Assembly: GCA_947568835.1 (NCBI GenBank)
Contig: OX387602.1
Span: 30,242,133 to 30,306,132 of the forward strand
DNA length: 64,000 nt
DNA from: Protonemura montana
Taxonomy: Eukaryota > Arthropoda > Insecta > Plecoptera > Nemouridae
Direction: 5' to 3'
The notes under the pieces are model-generated. The model had not been told where the DNA came from, made no database searches, and was given only the letters and a program-made list of their open reading frames with translations. This document shows positions 29,899 to 43,285 of the stretch, one piece after another; position 1 is the first letter of the stretch; every line of letters begins with the position of its first letter. Made by a program: the position numbers and the translations under genes.

Positions 29899-32800
29899 TT
29901 TACCACTGCGTCAAATGCAGGATGAATTTAATTGTTTATATTTCTTGGCGTAAGTTAATTTCTGACCTAACCCTTATAAAGAGGGTTTACTTAAAATTTT
30001 TCTGAAAATAAGAAATTAGAGTTCATCATTAATATGAAGAAGTGAAAAGGATGTACACATTATATCTCTTTCTTATCTCATGAGGTCATGGTATTAATAA
30101 ACATAAGTTTCTGAATGATTAACTCGTGAGATATGGAACATTGATGAGAACGCAAATAAATCCTCTTCTCTATGACTCTAATCGGTATGTTTCTATACCT
30201 GATCGAAATCAAAAGAAATGCCTCAGAATAGTTATAAGAATGATCAGGAAATTGCTTTGAAATCCACCTAGGCACGTATCGATCAAGACTGATGGATGTG
30301 CAACCTTACCTTACCTCGAACTATGGCTGGAAATAAAAGATGTATTTCTGACAATTGCACCTAATCCGCTCGTAATATGACGTTATTTTCTGTTCCGCTG
30401 TAGTAAGTGGTCAAACCACAATTATTATTTGTTAAATAATGAAACTAAAAGAGCGGTGAGTATCTTTCCCAATTAATCTGTGGCATGCATTGCCAATTCC
30501 AGAGATTTTCAAAACCCCTGACAATTTTCGTAATACCTGTGAACTTAGCATATTTTTTAAAAAATCTTTGTTGAGTTCCAGAGCACCCAAAGCGTTGTCC
30601 CAAATTCTAGAACAGGCATGGAGTATGGAGTTATTAAGGTATGGTAGTATCAGTAGTATGTTACTATGCTATGGTATGGTAAGGAGTTATTTGCTGAGAA
30701 TCAATCAGGAATCTTCAGTAGTTTTATTTTTTTTTCTTCATTTATATATTGTACAAACAAAATGCTTGCTACAGAAATGCATGTAAAATACATATAAGTT
30801 ACTTTTTATTTAAATTTAAACCTAAACATCAAATAATAATTAATCAGCCAAATAACTCACAAAAACTTAAACAATCTTTATCGAGCACCAGGACTTTCAT
30901 TTTCAACCTCTCTGCATGTGAAAGCTGGTGGGCACAACATGCCCAAGATGAATCCAAGATGAATAACGATAATTAATAGGCCAGAAATAAAAAAATCTTA
31001 TTGAATCTTGTATACAAAGGTCGTGTAACTTTGTAAACCTGCGACGGGCTGAGACAGCGGTTCGAATCCCTGGATAGGGGATGCTTTTTTGAAAGGGTGA
31101 TGTGCTGTTCATAGTAATGAATCATTCATAAAGCTCAAGTATAAGTATTTTTGTTGTTGTTAGATCTCATGACCAAGGCTCTCACCTTGATATAGACAAA
31201 TATCACAAATATTGATAAAAAACCTTCAAATCTAGAAATATGTATTGATTTACTTAATTTATTCAGACATCGTCTTTCCAACACGTTTTTTTCTGTTAGT
31301 AGGGCATCAAAATGTATCTTGAGACAGTATTTTTATGATTAAGTATAAACCCGTCAACTGAACATTGACTGGACCCTTATTACGAAAGGATGCAGGAACC
31401 ATTGCTAGCCGCTGCTGGTCACTGCTGGCCCGAGACTCGAACAGATAGAAACTTACCGCGAAATGCCACTCATTCGTTTTATTATTTTGAGCGCAGAATA
31501 AGTTTTCCGCTCGACTTGACGGCCATGCTAACTAATGCTCCCCGTTGGAACAAAATCATCAGGCGCGCGAAATGCAGAGGGCCGTGGAGGACAGAGAGCG
31601 GCCGACTTAGTTGTCACTTTTCCTCAATCGGAAAGCACAAACAACCAGGATATCCCGAAGAATAAACAAGACATTAACACTTCGCCGGCAAAAAACCATT
31701 ACATTTTCTACTGCACTGTTTTAAACCAGGCATGGCCGCCATTTATCGGTCGTTTCTCAAATGGCAACTCTTAGACGCAGCAAGACTATCTCCCACAGCT
31801 AGAGGGTCGGGTAAGCGCGCTCTCTCTGGCGGTCGAACTCGGAACTCGGAGATGGTCAAGAACGTCCAGCGAGGCGAGCTGGCCACTTGTGCAGCCCTTG
31901 CTAATTGGACGTCAGATTTGCACCCTCGACGACTCCGTCGACCGGAGCGTCAATACCGTCTACGTAGAAAGCCTGTCGATCGCCCGGCTCCAAGTCGACG
32001 TCGACGACGAATAGTCGATCGCAGTGGAAATAGAATGAGCCGGGCCAGTAATGAGGGAAAGAAATAAATAAAAGAATGCGAAATACATCATCCGAAGAAT
32101 AATTCCAGTACAATGGGACCGTGTAGGAGAAGAGAAAGGCTGCAGAGCAAGGAAACAATGGGACCTATACAGGGGTGCGGCGGCGGCGGCTGCGGCGGTT
32201 CGTAGCGTCGATGCATAGAAATCAGGAAGAATGGAATTGCGATCAGCCAGAGCGGCGTCGTGGCAGGAGAGATCGTGGGCGATATTATTTAAGGGCTGGT
32301 GTTTTTGTGAATCGAGTATGCAGCACGACGATGATGACGACGACGACGGCGACGGTCGTTGCAGTTGCTAACGCTAATTACCATATCCAACGAGTTCCCC
32401 CTTCTAGCACATTCACTTTGCACGGAGGGCGACGTTGTGGTTGTTTGGGCTGACCACTTCTTATTTCATCGCAGAGGTTTATAATGGTAAGAGTCATCTC
32501 GAGGAATTACTGTGTGCTTTTGTTGGAAAAACGAAGGAACGCGTCCAAACCCGAATCAACTTTCAATGAAAGAAGATGTAAATATAGCATACTAATGTAC
32601 CTACCATTCGTTTATCTCAAATGATCATACTCCAACAAGTGCACCTACCCACACCCATATCGCAATCGATGAGGAATTGCAATCCTGTCTGTGACAAAGC
32701 CTAGCGACATTGCGACGTGGAGTAAGCCAAGACTAAATCCAACTCAGTTCAGGAACTAGCAGAGAAGTTCCCCGTTCCGTTCGTCCTTAGTTTCCGGTCT

Positions 32801-34596
32801 CATACATACTGAAGGATATGCTGCTATTATATAATATCCCCAGCCGTATGAACATGTGCATGGGGACCACCTACATGTCTGTGTATGGCTTTCATCCACC
32901 AGCCATTGAGAAAACTATAATTACAAATTGGTCCCTTTTCAAATAATATCTGTAAGGAAGGAAAGTCAATGTGATGGCACCTAATGAACCATCCTTGTAT
33001 CCGAAGTTGGCATTCATTCGACGCAGTCGCCGGCCGGGGTCTTCTCTCCCGGGCCAGGCCAGGACAGCGTCTCGGCGCTCGGGGAGGGAAATGGATCCGG
33101 TCAGGTTCAGCGTCGAATACGTCGACGAATTATTTCCCTTTTCAGTGTTACCAATTCAATGGCATATTTTCAAGTTGTATAAAGAAGCTGCAACGTTACT
33201 CGTGTTCCGTGTGTGTCAAGTCTGCCTCGCTTGATTTCGTCGAGACTCGACCATACACCACCTGCATTCGGTATTAGCAAATGTACTCGTGATTACCTGA
33301 GTTCAATCAGATATGATTGCACACTGTGCGCATTTTAATACAAAATTAAAAACGAGTTTTGCAGACACGTGTTATATACTCAGTTCCATAATGCTCTCTG
33401 TTAGGCAAGGAATTTTCGTCAGCTCAACGTTGCCCATGTTAATGGAAATGCGCACCAAGATAAAATGCATGTAGATTTAACTTGGAAACTTTTTTAATTC
33501 GGAGTCGAGCCAATCAATTTTGGTTTCCCCCACTCGCCGAATGAATACGCCTCGGGCTGTCACCCATAAAACAACCCTGGCCCGAGATGCGATCTCGCGG
33601 GCGTCGGAAAGAAGCGGCTTCTATCCATCACACCCGGAGCACGGGCATTAAAAGAAAGCGAATCACAAGATAAGCGTCTGCCTTCGTTGTTTTCATCCCA
33701 GAGCTGACTGGGACCAAGGTTTAACTGTATAAACCTTGGACTGGGACCTCTAGAACCTGGGCAAGTCCCACGCAATGAATCACACATCCGACTCAAGTCA
33801 GGGTCCCTCGAGGGCGGCTCAAACGTTGCTCGATCCCAAGAACTCGACGTTTTTGTCCAATTTATGGTTTACACCTGCAATTATTGCCATGCCAACCAAC
33901 GTTACGTCATTGGGCAAGAGAAGCGAACGTCAGCGCAGGACTAGAATTTCCGAAATTTCTTAGGCATTTTTCATTCTGCTGAGCGTTAAGTCGTCGTCAT
34001 TGCGACATGTTCTTCCACACTGGGCACGTGACACAGACATGGCAAGCCGATATCCCCCCCCCCCTTCCCCGCCCCACCCACCACGATCCGTGTAATTAAC
34101 ACCGGGGGAGATAAGCGAGGATTGCCGATTATTTACGAGCAAACTTCGTGCGGTATCCGCGAGGAGACGTCATCGAGGCGGCGTCGGCGTCGGCGTCGGA
34201 GGTCCCGGGTTCGTTTCCGGCTGCAGTGGCGGGCGGACTGGTAATGTGACATGCTCTACGAGAGTCGGTAGTGGCGACACTGATGATGGTGCCCGATGGT
34301 GCCCGATGGTGCCCGATGGTGCCCGAAAGTACCCAAGAATGTCCAAGGTAGCCCAAGAATCCCCGGAGATATTCTCATCGTGAGCCTTGAATCATCTCGA
34401 CCCATGATCATATTTCTGGTTTGACTTTTGTCAACCAAAAAGTGCGCCCGACCCCCGACCCATATCGCCACTGTATTCGCCCTCCACCCGTTGCGAAGAT
34501 GTTATCTCGCTGCACGCGACGCCGACGCCGACGCCGACGGTTTCCTGGAGTCCTTGCTTCCGCGGGTCGCGCACAGATTAACGTGGCGATGATGGG

Positions 34597-34630
<34 letters not shown>

Positions 34631-35279
34631 ACGCGAATGAATTCTAGCACTGATCTGATTTGGAATCGTGCTACATTCGGTGATGCGCGCGTGCAGAGCG
34701 GCAGAATTGTCGCACTCTATGAGGTTATATGTCTACCTCTCAGCGGTAAAAATTAAAAGCAAATTTTGTAGGTTTGACGGTGAAAATCCGTGACACGCTG
34801 TCAACAAAATGCTTGACGTTTGAACAATTTCAGTGGTAAGTGGATCAAGTGAGGGCGATCTCAATCAGAGAGTCTAAACCTGGCACTAATAACAGCCTTG
34901 GAGCTGGGAAGTAACACTTGCCGAACTGGAAAGTGAGAACCGTTAGGTCGCCAGGAGCATGAAGTTCAGGACAACATGACCACGTTTTCCCTGATGCACC
35001 GCTTTATTGAGACACTTCCGAAGTCAACATCGACCCCCGAGGACCAAGCCACCAATTGGGTTGACTTTTCTCGACTGCATTGGGTTTCAAAACTTGGGTT
35101 CGGGACCTTTCCAGTCGCCTCTTGACTCAAGCACAGTTTTCACAGACGAAACTTACTGACGATAACTCTTGAAGGTTTCAAATGTGAATTGTCCTGCGTT
35201 GGACTGTAAACCTATTGGCGAGGCGTCACCGTCGGTGCGTCTCCATTCATCCCTTGTGAACGACCGTCACAGAGATTTT
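29899..35279. other. no supported gene; diffuse repeat-derived and GC-rich sequence
   Basis: I see no exon chain with family similarity here. Near 30475-30560 the + strand reads LWHALPIPEIFKTPDNFRNT, which looks like a worn LINE C-terminus. Near 31050 a GGTTCGAATCCC resembles a tRNA B-box, but no full tRNA can be folded. From about 31.5 kb the sequence becomes more GC- and CpG-rich. A GTCGGC run lies at 34171-34195 and a 29-bp poly(G) at 34598-34626. Confidence 0.5.
34598..34626. repeat. 29-bp poly(G) tract
   Basis: This is an uninterrupted run of G. Comparable G or C runs of about 12 nt or more occur near 18703, 39811, 40024, 43621, 44350, 48652, 49966, 53350, 54083, 59570 and 61867. Long mononucleotide G runs are error-prone in sequencing, so exact lengths are uncertain. 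Confidence 0.9.
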
Positions 35280-35407
35280 TTGATGGTTCTTTTGTTATCG
35301 GAAAATCGTCAGGACTGCTCTTACCCTTGATTAAGTAACAGGTACAAGTTACTAAACGTTGTGAAATTAAGTTGTTCTTTACTTAGCTTTCACAACCCAA
35401 TTCAAAT
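35280..35407 (+). repeat. dispersed ~125-bp repeat, copy 1
   Basis: It matches 52193-52320 closely, including TCAGGACTGCTCTTACCCTT and AAGTAACAGGTACAAG. Its 3' end is directly followed by a 5S-SINE, so the element may continue beyond the insertion. The family is unknown. Confidence 0.75.
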
Positions 35408-35409
35408 AT

Positions 35410-35840
35410 TTGATTGATTTGTGGTGTTTAACGACGCACTGTTTTGACTTCTGGCCATGCGGCACTGGTCTAATGGCGTCGGTGAATGAGTGGATGATGA
35501 TGATGAACCTTACCTAGCCTAGAAGAGAGCAGGGGATACCCGGTGCTGGCACGTAGCCTACTCCTGTCGAAGAGCACCAAGGGGACCACCGGCTTCACGT
35601 CCCTTCCGAAGGATGGTACAACGCGAACAACAGGATTCCTCCACAAATCCATGCTGTCGAGAGGTTGATTAGCAAGGCGAGTGAAGTTGCTGCACTAACT
35701 TTCATCCCTCCAACCTCTCTCCCGAACAGAACTGGTCATGTGTATGATGGTCACCCATCCAATACCCGACCCAGCGCAGTGTTGCTTAACTTCAGTGATC
35801 TAATGAGAACCGGTGTTTCCAACCGTTCGGGCGGCGCTGT
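35410..35840 (-). mobile_element. near-full-length 5S-SINE
   Basis: On the - strand it starts near CCGAACGGTTGGAAACACCG, followed by GTTCTCATTAGATCACTGAA, GTTAAGCAACACTGCGCTGG and GGATGGGTGACCATC. It continues through GTACCATCCTTCGGAAGGGA to a tail of the CAAATCAATCAAA type. It has one promoter unit. The head lacks about 8 bp relative to other copies. Confidence 0.88.
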
Positions 35841-35898
35841 TTTGTTTCAGTTAAGAGTCATGCAATAAGTGATTTGTAGTTATCATGGAAAGCGCCGT

Positions 35899-36393
35899 TT
35901 ATCGCTGTATCTTCTTGCATGCGGTTCCAGCAAACCAATTTACTAACTCCAAGATGAAGAACACCACCAGGCTGGTGAAGGCGTTCGTAGTAAGATGGAA
36001 CTTGAAGGGAGCCTGAGAAGGAGTGACGTCACCTCCTCCGAAACCCTCGACATCGGGACACGATTTCGTCATATGTTCCACCGCCAGTTTTTTTTTTAAA
36101 TCCAGCTCAACGATCGACCAAAAGTGTGAAACGTTTGAAAGCTGGCAGAGGGCAAGCACAACACCTATGTCCCCAACCAGCAACTAAAAGCTCAAGACAT
36201 GCGCAGTCCCCTGCGGGGTTTGTTCACTCTCAGCGCGTTTCTGCATCAGGATGTAGAGGGCGATCAGGACCTTGACTTCGATCGCAAGGATGCAAAAATG
36301 CTCGATCACGCTGTTGAGCACTCCATCCGAGGTGCATGTTGCGCGAAGATGCCGTAGAATGTTCTGGCCAGCTGGAGGCGACGGAAGAAGCAC
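35899..36393 (-). CDS. hypothetical membrane-protein-like ORFs (uncertain)
   Basis: Two adjacent - strand ORFs each contain a hydrophobic stretch: VIEHFCILAIEVKVLIALYI in 36184-36393 and TSLVVFFILELVNWFAG near the end of 35899-36183, followed by a basic CKKIQR. They could be neighbouring exons of a small membrane protein. A splice joining them would leave an intron of only about 45 bp, which is very short. I do not recognise a family, and a chance origin is quite possible. Confidence 0.2.
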
Positions 36394-38066
36394 CGTCAGA
36401 AGTAAAGGACGTCTCGGGGCTCCTTTGCTTCCTTAGGTGGGGGCCAGAAACCTGAGACAAGCGACGAGACGCATTTAGCAGGCTTTGCTTGACTTGCGTA
36501 AGGAAGCCAGGAAACTTTGGGGTCTACTGTATCCTTTGATCGTTGAGCTGTCGAAGAACCTAGGAAGATCTTAACATCTCCCTATACTCTAAGGACCGGA
36601 CAAATGTTGTTGCACGATATTTTATTTAAATGGCAAGGTGGTAAGTAAGTGCTGACAACGATTGGCAAGAAAATATGCAGCACTGTGATCTACCTGCATG
36701 TAGTACAAGCCGTCTGCACTGAAGTGCATGCAGTTCTTCATTGGATGCCCTAGAGTAAAATCACTCCATGTGTCCATGTGTAGTGTTCCCACTCAACTGT
36801 CCTGGAAACTGACGCAATCCATGTCAGTCTCGGGTATTATTTTTGCTGCTTGCTGTAAAAGTTGCGTTCTTTCTTCACGAAGTTTTCGTTTAGATTAAGA
36901 AGGTGTGTATGGTAACATTTTAAACAAAATCTCAGTAGCAGATTAGTAAGAGATTTCAACGATGAAAATCTAAAGTTTTCCATGCGATTGCTGTAAAAAG
37001 GTGCGGTGTTTTATTTTTTGTGTGAGATTATTCAGTTTTTTTCCTGCAGCCTTGAGAATGAAACGATGGGTGATGGGTAAATATCTGATGTTAATATTTC
37101 AGGTTTCAGCTAGGAGTATAAAACGGAGTAATGTTTGTGAAGTGATGCCTGCATTATTAACGCCGACAAAAGGGGGAGTTGTTTCTACTCTTACTTTCCC
37201 TTGTCCCGCAACATTTTATTCAGTCTAAGCAACAACAAGACGCAGTTCAGTAACTCTCAAATGAGTTCCTGAAATATCCTGAAAGAAACCCCGGGGAATC
37301 GGACTAAGATAAAACAGGGGACGAGGGTTGCAGTCTTTCCTGGTTCGGAAAGTTCGTGGACTGTAAGCTGTAAGTGTCATTTATCCTGCATGTTTCTATT
37401 TGGGAGTTTTTATGGCAAGAAGGGGTTTCAATCCCTTGTTAGCGACGAACTGCGTTGACGTGTGGGCAATAATAACCGGACAAGAGTCCAGGTCGTGGCG
37501 ATTGGCAGTTCCAGTTTAAATCAATTGGCTGTTCCAGTTTTGCTTAAATCACGGTGATTGTCTGCTATGTGACTTTGTTCCCCCTCATTTTCATGTGGAA
37601 TGCAGATTTCCTTGCCCTTCCCGATAGACATTTCCCACAACAGCCCGCGATCCATCATCAATCAATCAAAGTGGTTGTACAAGCACCCAATTTCTGTCAG
37701 ACTAATCTTTTTACGAGTTGGTAATCATACTAGTTCTCAAGATATGCCTTGGCCTAACTTCAGCGTTTCATAATTTATCGATTTCGCTCGACTTTACACC
37801 AATGTCAAAGTCACTGTCAACTTGCGTACAGTCCTCATTGATATCCTTTCCTTTTCTTACTTACCGACTCTTGACATTACTTTCGCAATTCGTCCGATAT
37901 TCTCAGTTGCTGCAAGGAATATGAACGCGGCCAACAAGTTATCAACAGGATGTGCGGTACACCAGGGAACTGGTTGGATTAGCCGCAGACCGCGACCTGC
38001 CATTAAAAGCACTCGCCCCGGAATGTCAGACGTCATTCCTCTCTGCAGCGTCGCCCGGCACACATC

Positions 38067-39030
38067 ATGAAGAGCGCAGCAATCTTCCTCCTTGTGTGTG
38101 GTGCGTACCCATATTTATTTCTGGTCCATCTCCTAGTTTTACAGTCTGTGATATTAACATCTAGTTACACCGAAGTGACGATTTGAGCGATTACCTGGGC
38201 CCAACAACCTCAAAACTAGGCCAAATGTCTCCTCTTCGTCCGTTCCAAGCACGGGATGTGGCTTTGGCTGAACTCGCCGTGGCACGCTTTCAATCTCCTT
38301 CAATTCTCTGCACTTCACAGGCGTCGTGGTCTCGGTGCACGCCCAGTGGAACACAGGTTGGTCCTGGGGTGGCGGGGCACCCAACGAACAGAACCTACCG
38401 CAGCCCGGAGGTCGCCCGCAACCAGGAGGTCGCCCACAACCAGGAGGTCGCCCACAACCAGGAGGTCGCCCACAAACAGGAGGACGTCCACAGCCACTAC
38501 CGGCCCCTGCTCCTGCCCCCGCCGTGGCACCGGCAACGGACCCCAAGCCACCCCCCCGGATCGACGGCAACGGCCAGCTGATCGGGTGCCCCTGCGTAAC
38601 CACCCACGAGAACAACTTGGTTTGTGGCAGTGACGGCAACACGTACGGTAACATGGGCAAGCTGCGCTGCGCTCAGAGGTGTACAGGTATGGCCCCAAAC
38701 TTGATCACATTTGTTTTGTATAAAAAATCTAGAAAATCTAGCGTCTACCATAAAGATAAGCAACATTTCGAGGAGATAATTAGCCATTTCGTGGACTAAA
38801 AGTTCCTTTATCAACGCTAAGAGGATGGCGATAAAAAAATATGTTTTTTTTTTGCGGTGAACGCCGGAAATGTCCTGGAAATAGCGTCAACTTACCGCTA
38901 ATTTCCACACCGAGTGTGTGCTAGCGTTCTATGGTCACTTATCCATGTTCTGCTTGCAGCGGGACTCCAGCTATCCCACCTGGGCTCGTGTGCAGCAGCC
39001 GCACCCCCACCTCTGATACCTAGTCAGTAG
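38067..39030 (+). CDS. secreted Kazal-type protease inhibitor with PGGRPQ repeats (156 aa)
   Basis: Three exons (38067-38100, 38321-38686, 38960-39030) join in phase 1. The protein opens with a signal peptide MKSAAIFLLVCGVVVSVHA, probably cut after Ala19. A Trp/Gly segment follows, then five GGRPQ repeats (41-69), an Ala-Pro stretch and a Kazal domain at 101-144 with VCGSDGNTYGN and SHLGSC. Kazal domains block serine proteases by inserting a loop. The residue two after the second cysteine, the usual P1 position, is Thr105. The domain has six cysteines (101, 103, 113, 128, 132, 144). The cysteine normally about ten residues after CGSDG is Gly124 here, and Cys132 is extra, so the disulfide pattern must differ. 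It is probably extracellular, in haemolymph, secretions or egg products; that part is inference. Confidence 0.85.
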
Positions 39031-39308
39031 GACTGGGGTCATCAGAACCTAGCAGACATCACAGAGAAACCATCGGAGAAACAAACTCCATACGTATTCA
39101 AAAAATTGTCCACATTTCAGTTCAAAAACATGTGTTTGTATTAAAAAACCTGTCTCTGTTTTGTTTAAGTTTGATGGTCTTTTGTACGTTACTTGATTGC
39201 CAAGTTCTTTGTCAATTCTTATTGTGTTCTGTATCCTTCTGTGTCTTCGTTTGAACGAAATATAAGCGCAGAACAACGATTAATAGCTTAATAGCAGGTG
39301 ACGGATAC

Positions 39309-39314
39309 AATAAA
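39309..39314 (+). terminator. Kazal gene polyadenylation signal AATAAA
   Basis: AATAAA lies about 280 nt after the Kazal stop codon on the same strand and is the first good signal, giving a 3' UTR of about 300 nt. Confidence 0.5.
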
Positions 39315-41889
39315 AGAGTCAAGAGTGTAATACCGATGTTGTTTCTGTTGCCAGGTCGGCCGACACCTGGGCGGTATTTTGTATTTGTATTTATTTTCCG
39401 TTGTTTTGTATACATACCGTAATGTTTTTCACTATTTCTGGTAAAACAGGCGCTGAAAATTGTCAGGGTATACAGATAAACATAAAAAAAAATATATATA
39501 TGACGATGACGCGTGCGTGCTGGAATGAGGGGGACTCGTCTGGAACGAAGCGGGAAAGTATTATAACCAGACAACTCTTACAAACCAGCCCCTACCTTGC
39601 CTTGACAATCCAGTTTGACACATACTCACAGCCTGTTTCTTTGATTGAATCAAACTTAAAGTCAATGTAATATCACTTTCCGATAAGAACACAAAAAAAT
39701 AACGCCCTACGAAACATGACGATAGAAAAACTTGCAGCAATTTGCCAGAATGACGACTGCATGGTCTGTTATCACCCATCGTAACCGGTGGCTTGGAGGG
39801 GTGGGTGGGTGGGGGGGGGGGGGGGGGATGTGACGTAACAAAGAGAGCCACGCAAGGCTCGAACCTGGAACAAGAGAGTCCCCCTCCCCCCTCTACCGTC
39901 CCGCGCGGCTGACTCAGCTTGGGGCACTCTTACATCTACACAAAACTATACAAATAATATCGGCATTGTCTTTCCGACGTTGTTCCATTCAGCTAAGATT
40001 GCGACGGCGTACGGGAGGTGGCAGGGGGGGGGGGGGGGGGCGGCAAAACAAAGGCGTGATGGAACAATCGCCTCTCGGCCCGCGACTTGGCAAGCAGCTA
40101 CTACCCCCCATCGCCGTCCAGTGCGATCCTCAGGAGGCGAGGCGATCAGAGGTGCTGGTCAGGTGGGATTGCAGATACAAGAGAAGCAATAAGAAATTAA
40201 TTTGGGTGGTTTTGTCTACTTTAGAAAAGTGTTACGAGCCTGTGATTAAGTGGCTGCAGTCTCCTGATGGCTACAGATGCAATGCATGGTACGTCTTGAA
40301 TGTGGGGCAATTTTTGAGTCACTTATCAACAACCCGACCTCGTGAGCCATCTCAGTGTCCACCGTCGAGCGAACGCCGGTAGGCGAGGGGAAGGGGAGTT
40401 ACTCCCCCCGCCACACAGCGCTTCTCTATCGTAGCGCGCCGTCGTCAGTCTTGTCCTGGTCGCCGTGGTGGGTGTACGTCGGCCGGGAGCGTACATCGCT
40501 CACCACGCGGCGCCGGGTCTCGTGTGCGTGCGACATGCGTGCGACGACGTGTGGAGTGCGTGAGTCATGTGACACGTGTCGGGAAACCACGTGGTTTAGT
40601 GGGCCGCTGTCGACGCGGTCGAAAAACCGACGATTCGGGGCCAATGTTTCAGTTTCTTGATTTTTAAAATCAGTTAGCATGGGTTTTGAAATCAGCATAA
40701 TTTCAAGTTGGTTGGTTACATTCTTCAGGATACGTTTTACCGTCACAGTTATGGACAGTTTTGGTAGTTAGCCATAGTTAACTTGCTAAGGTTTTCCGCA
40801 ATCTAGAACAACCTCTTCGTGTCGCACCTGAGGAACGTGGCTCGTGACAACGCACGCCGGCATGTCGTGCGTGACGTTGACGTCGGTGCGTGTGCAGTGC
40901 GTGAGTCGAGTGGAGTGGCCAAGTTATGGCACGTGTTCCGCGTGTGTGAAACGCCCTCGTGGGTTGCTCGCCGACAGCCTCTCGACGTGGACCTCGAGTG
41001 ACGCGTGTGTCTAGTTGCGACGGCGTCGTGGATTGACGCTGGCGTCGTTGCCGAGGAGTTGGAAGCGTCGGTCGAGTTCGAAGGTAGGATAATAGATTGT
41101 GGAGTATTCATATTTTTCATATTCTCCATGTTAAACGTCGGGTCACATGACATGTCACGACTTGTCGTCGGCCTAAAACTCGTTAAACCAGTTTTGTTAT
41201 CAGTCGCTGGCTTGCTCGGTAAAATGAGGATACGAGATGTGCACGAAATGGGTTGTTTGCAACTTCTAGCTATTGTCCAGCTCATACCAATGGTCAAAAT
41301 AAGTAATTTTAAAGATACGAGAAAAACTCAAAAACTTCCTTTGTTGTTTCTTTATGAGGTAGATTTACACTTTTCTATTTCTGATTTTCCAATATTAAGA
41401 AAAACATTTTTTCATTAACTCGGCTTTATCGTCTACCTATTAATGGCATCTGTTATCTCTCAATCTAGGTAGTCGATCGACCAAACTGCCGACCTTTTTG
41501 ATGGCTAACTTGTTGAGGCAAGTTGGCAATTACAAGAACGAGAAATTAGCTAATTACCAATGTCAATTATTTTGATGCAGTGGGAAAGGTTTGGACGGCC
41601 AAAACAGCCCTGATTACACGAGGACAACGTGCAGATTTGCTACCATCGTGACCTAAAACGACACGCTTACGTACTTCGATACGTTTGTTTTTAAACAATA
41701 TACCCCAAGGATAGGGCAAATGGCTTGTTATTTAGGCAAGCACGTGGCATGTGCTAGGTACTTATTTCTCTACCCAAACCCTCTCGGGTCAACACAACAT
41801 TTAAACTACAAGAGCTGGGTTTTATTTCCTTCCATTCTAACTCATTCGAACAAAATGAGTGTGTGGTCTACCATGGTAGAGCGTCGACT

Positions 41890-42085
41890 GTGAGTATTCA
41901 TAGCCTCATGGTTCTACTCCTTGGAGATCCGTCATTCTCATCAAATACACTAAAATCGTCTCAAAAAGCTAGTGTCCAATTAGCTCAATTGGCTAGAGCC
42001 ACACCCGCGACAGGTCGAGATCGGGGTTCTACTCCCCGTTTGGATATCAATTTTTGAGAGGTTATTAGTGTTCCTAATTATGAAA
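41890..42085 (+). mobile_element. tRNA-derived SINE
   Basis: AGCCTCATGGTTCTACTCCT is followed by CATCAAATACACTAAAATCG, then an A-box arm TTAGCTCAATTGGCTAGAGC and a B-box arm GATCGGGGTTCTACTCCCCG, and a terminal TCAATTTTTGAGAGG. The head is tRNA-like. The B-box has drifted from GGTTCGAGTCC to GGTTCTACTCC, so transcription may be impaired. Confidence 0.85.
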
Positions 42086-43014
42086 TGTAATTGTAATCTT
42101 GTTGTTCCTTTTGATCTTTTGTTCCTCTCGCTCGTTTTGGCGCGTGCACCGCTGGACGATGCAAAAACACACTTCATTTGAAACATCTTACGAACATACC
42201 ACACATTAGATAAAAACACGGTTCTGTCTGATGCCGAGCGATCTCACAAGCTCAAACAATGTCTGCATATCGATTCACGTCGAAACGAAAGTTTACTGTA
42301 ATTGTTTTACCAAAGCAAGTTGCATCATTCCAACGCTGGTGGCGTCGGATGCAGATCAAGGGAATGAAAAGACGGTCAATCGCGGTAACTCCGAGGTAGC
42401 AATGAGTTTGAGGTTATCTCTGCAGATAGTTTTTATGACCCAATGATGGCACCCAGCCTAGCCAAAGGTCATTGGGCTAGCGACGAACCCCAACCCTGCC
42501 TTCAACTACTTTAAACATGCTTTATGCTTGAAAATTCCTGACGGAACAGGGGTGATCTTATGATTGGATTCGACTGTATTTAGCAAACGATGTTACCCTT
42601 CCTTGCCTTGAGTACCGAATCGGATTCTCCGATTACCGGCACTTGTGCACTCGCTGTTCACGTCGATCATAGGGCGTCGAGGGCGTCGGTCACAGGTCCA
42701 GGAGGTCGCGACGCTGCATAGGCGGGGCGACGCTAGTTACGGGCGTCGACGACGATCCCACGGAGTCGTCGAGACAGATCGGTCAGTGCAGGAGGCCGCG
42801 CGTGACAAACAGCCCGTCCGATGCCGGCGTCGGCGCCGTGCAAAAGAAACCATGGCGACAGTTGAAACTTGGTACTGACAGCCGCACTGTTTTTGAGAAC
42901 TGGCCGGTCTGTGTCGATTAGTGAGGGCGTTACAAGAGGATGATTTTGCACGATACGTCAAACTGCGGCAGACAGACGACACTTACTGCCCGTGACAATT
43001 GCCGCAGCCTGATT

Positions 43015-43285
43015 GCAGTTACTCGCTTTTGAAAATAATTTCGTGTATATCAATCGTTGAGGTAAATATTGATGGAGAATTTTTGACCATGAACAGTCTC
43101 AAAAGCGAGCAAGTCTACGAGAAATATCGAAATTAAATTTCATACGACAGCGACTCCACTTAACGGGGTGTTCCGGTACTCTGCATTTTTGTCGGTAAAG
43201 TAGTCATTCGGCGGCCATCTTACACGCATAAATGTTAAAATTAAACCTTTAGCCTGCACACTCAACGACCAATAATGGAGCAGAT
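43015..43285 (-). repeat. dispersed ~260-bp element, copy 1 (inverted relative to copy 2)
   Basis: This is the reverse complement of 51885-52135. Shared landmarks include CTCGCTTTTGA, TTGATGGAGA, TCCACTTAACG, GGTACTCTGCATTTTTGTC, GGCGGCCATCTT and a final TGCACACTCAACG. The last segment resembles the unit of the 47-bp arrays at 60.6-61.7 kb. Confidence 0.8.

Noticed and set aside
38154..38814. Overlapping ORFs on both strands around the Kazal gene
   Set aside because: They are other-frame shadows of the GGRPQ-repeat exon. Only the frame with the signal peptide and Kazal domain has matching splice phases.
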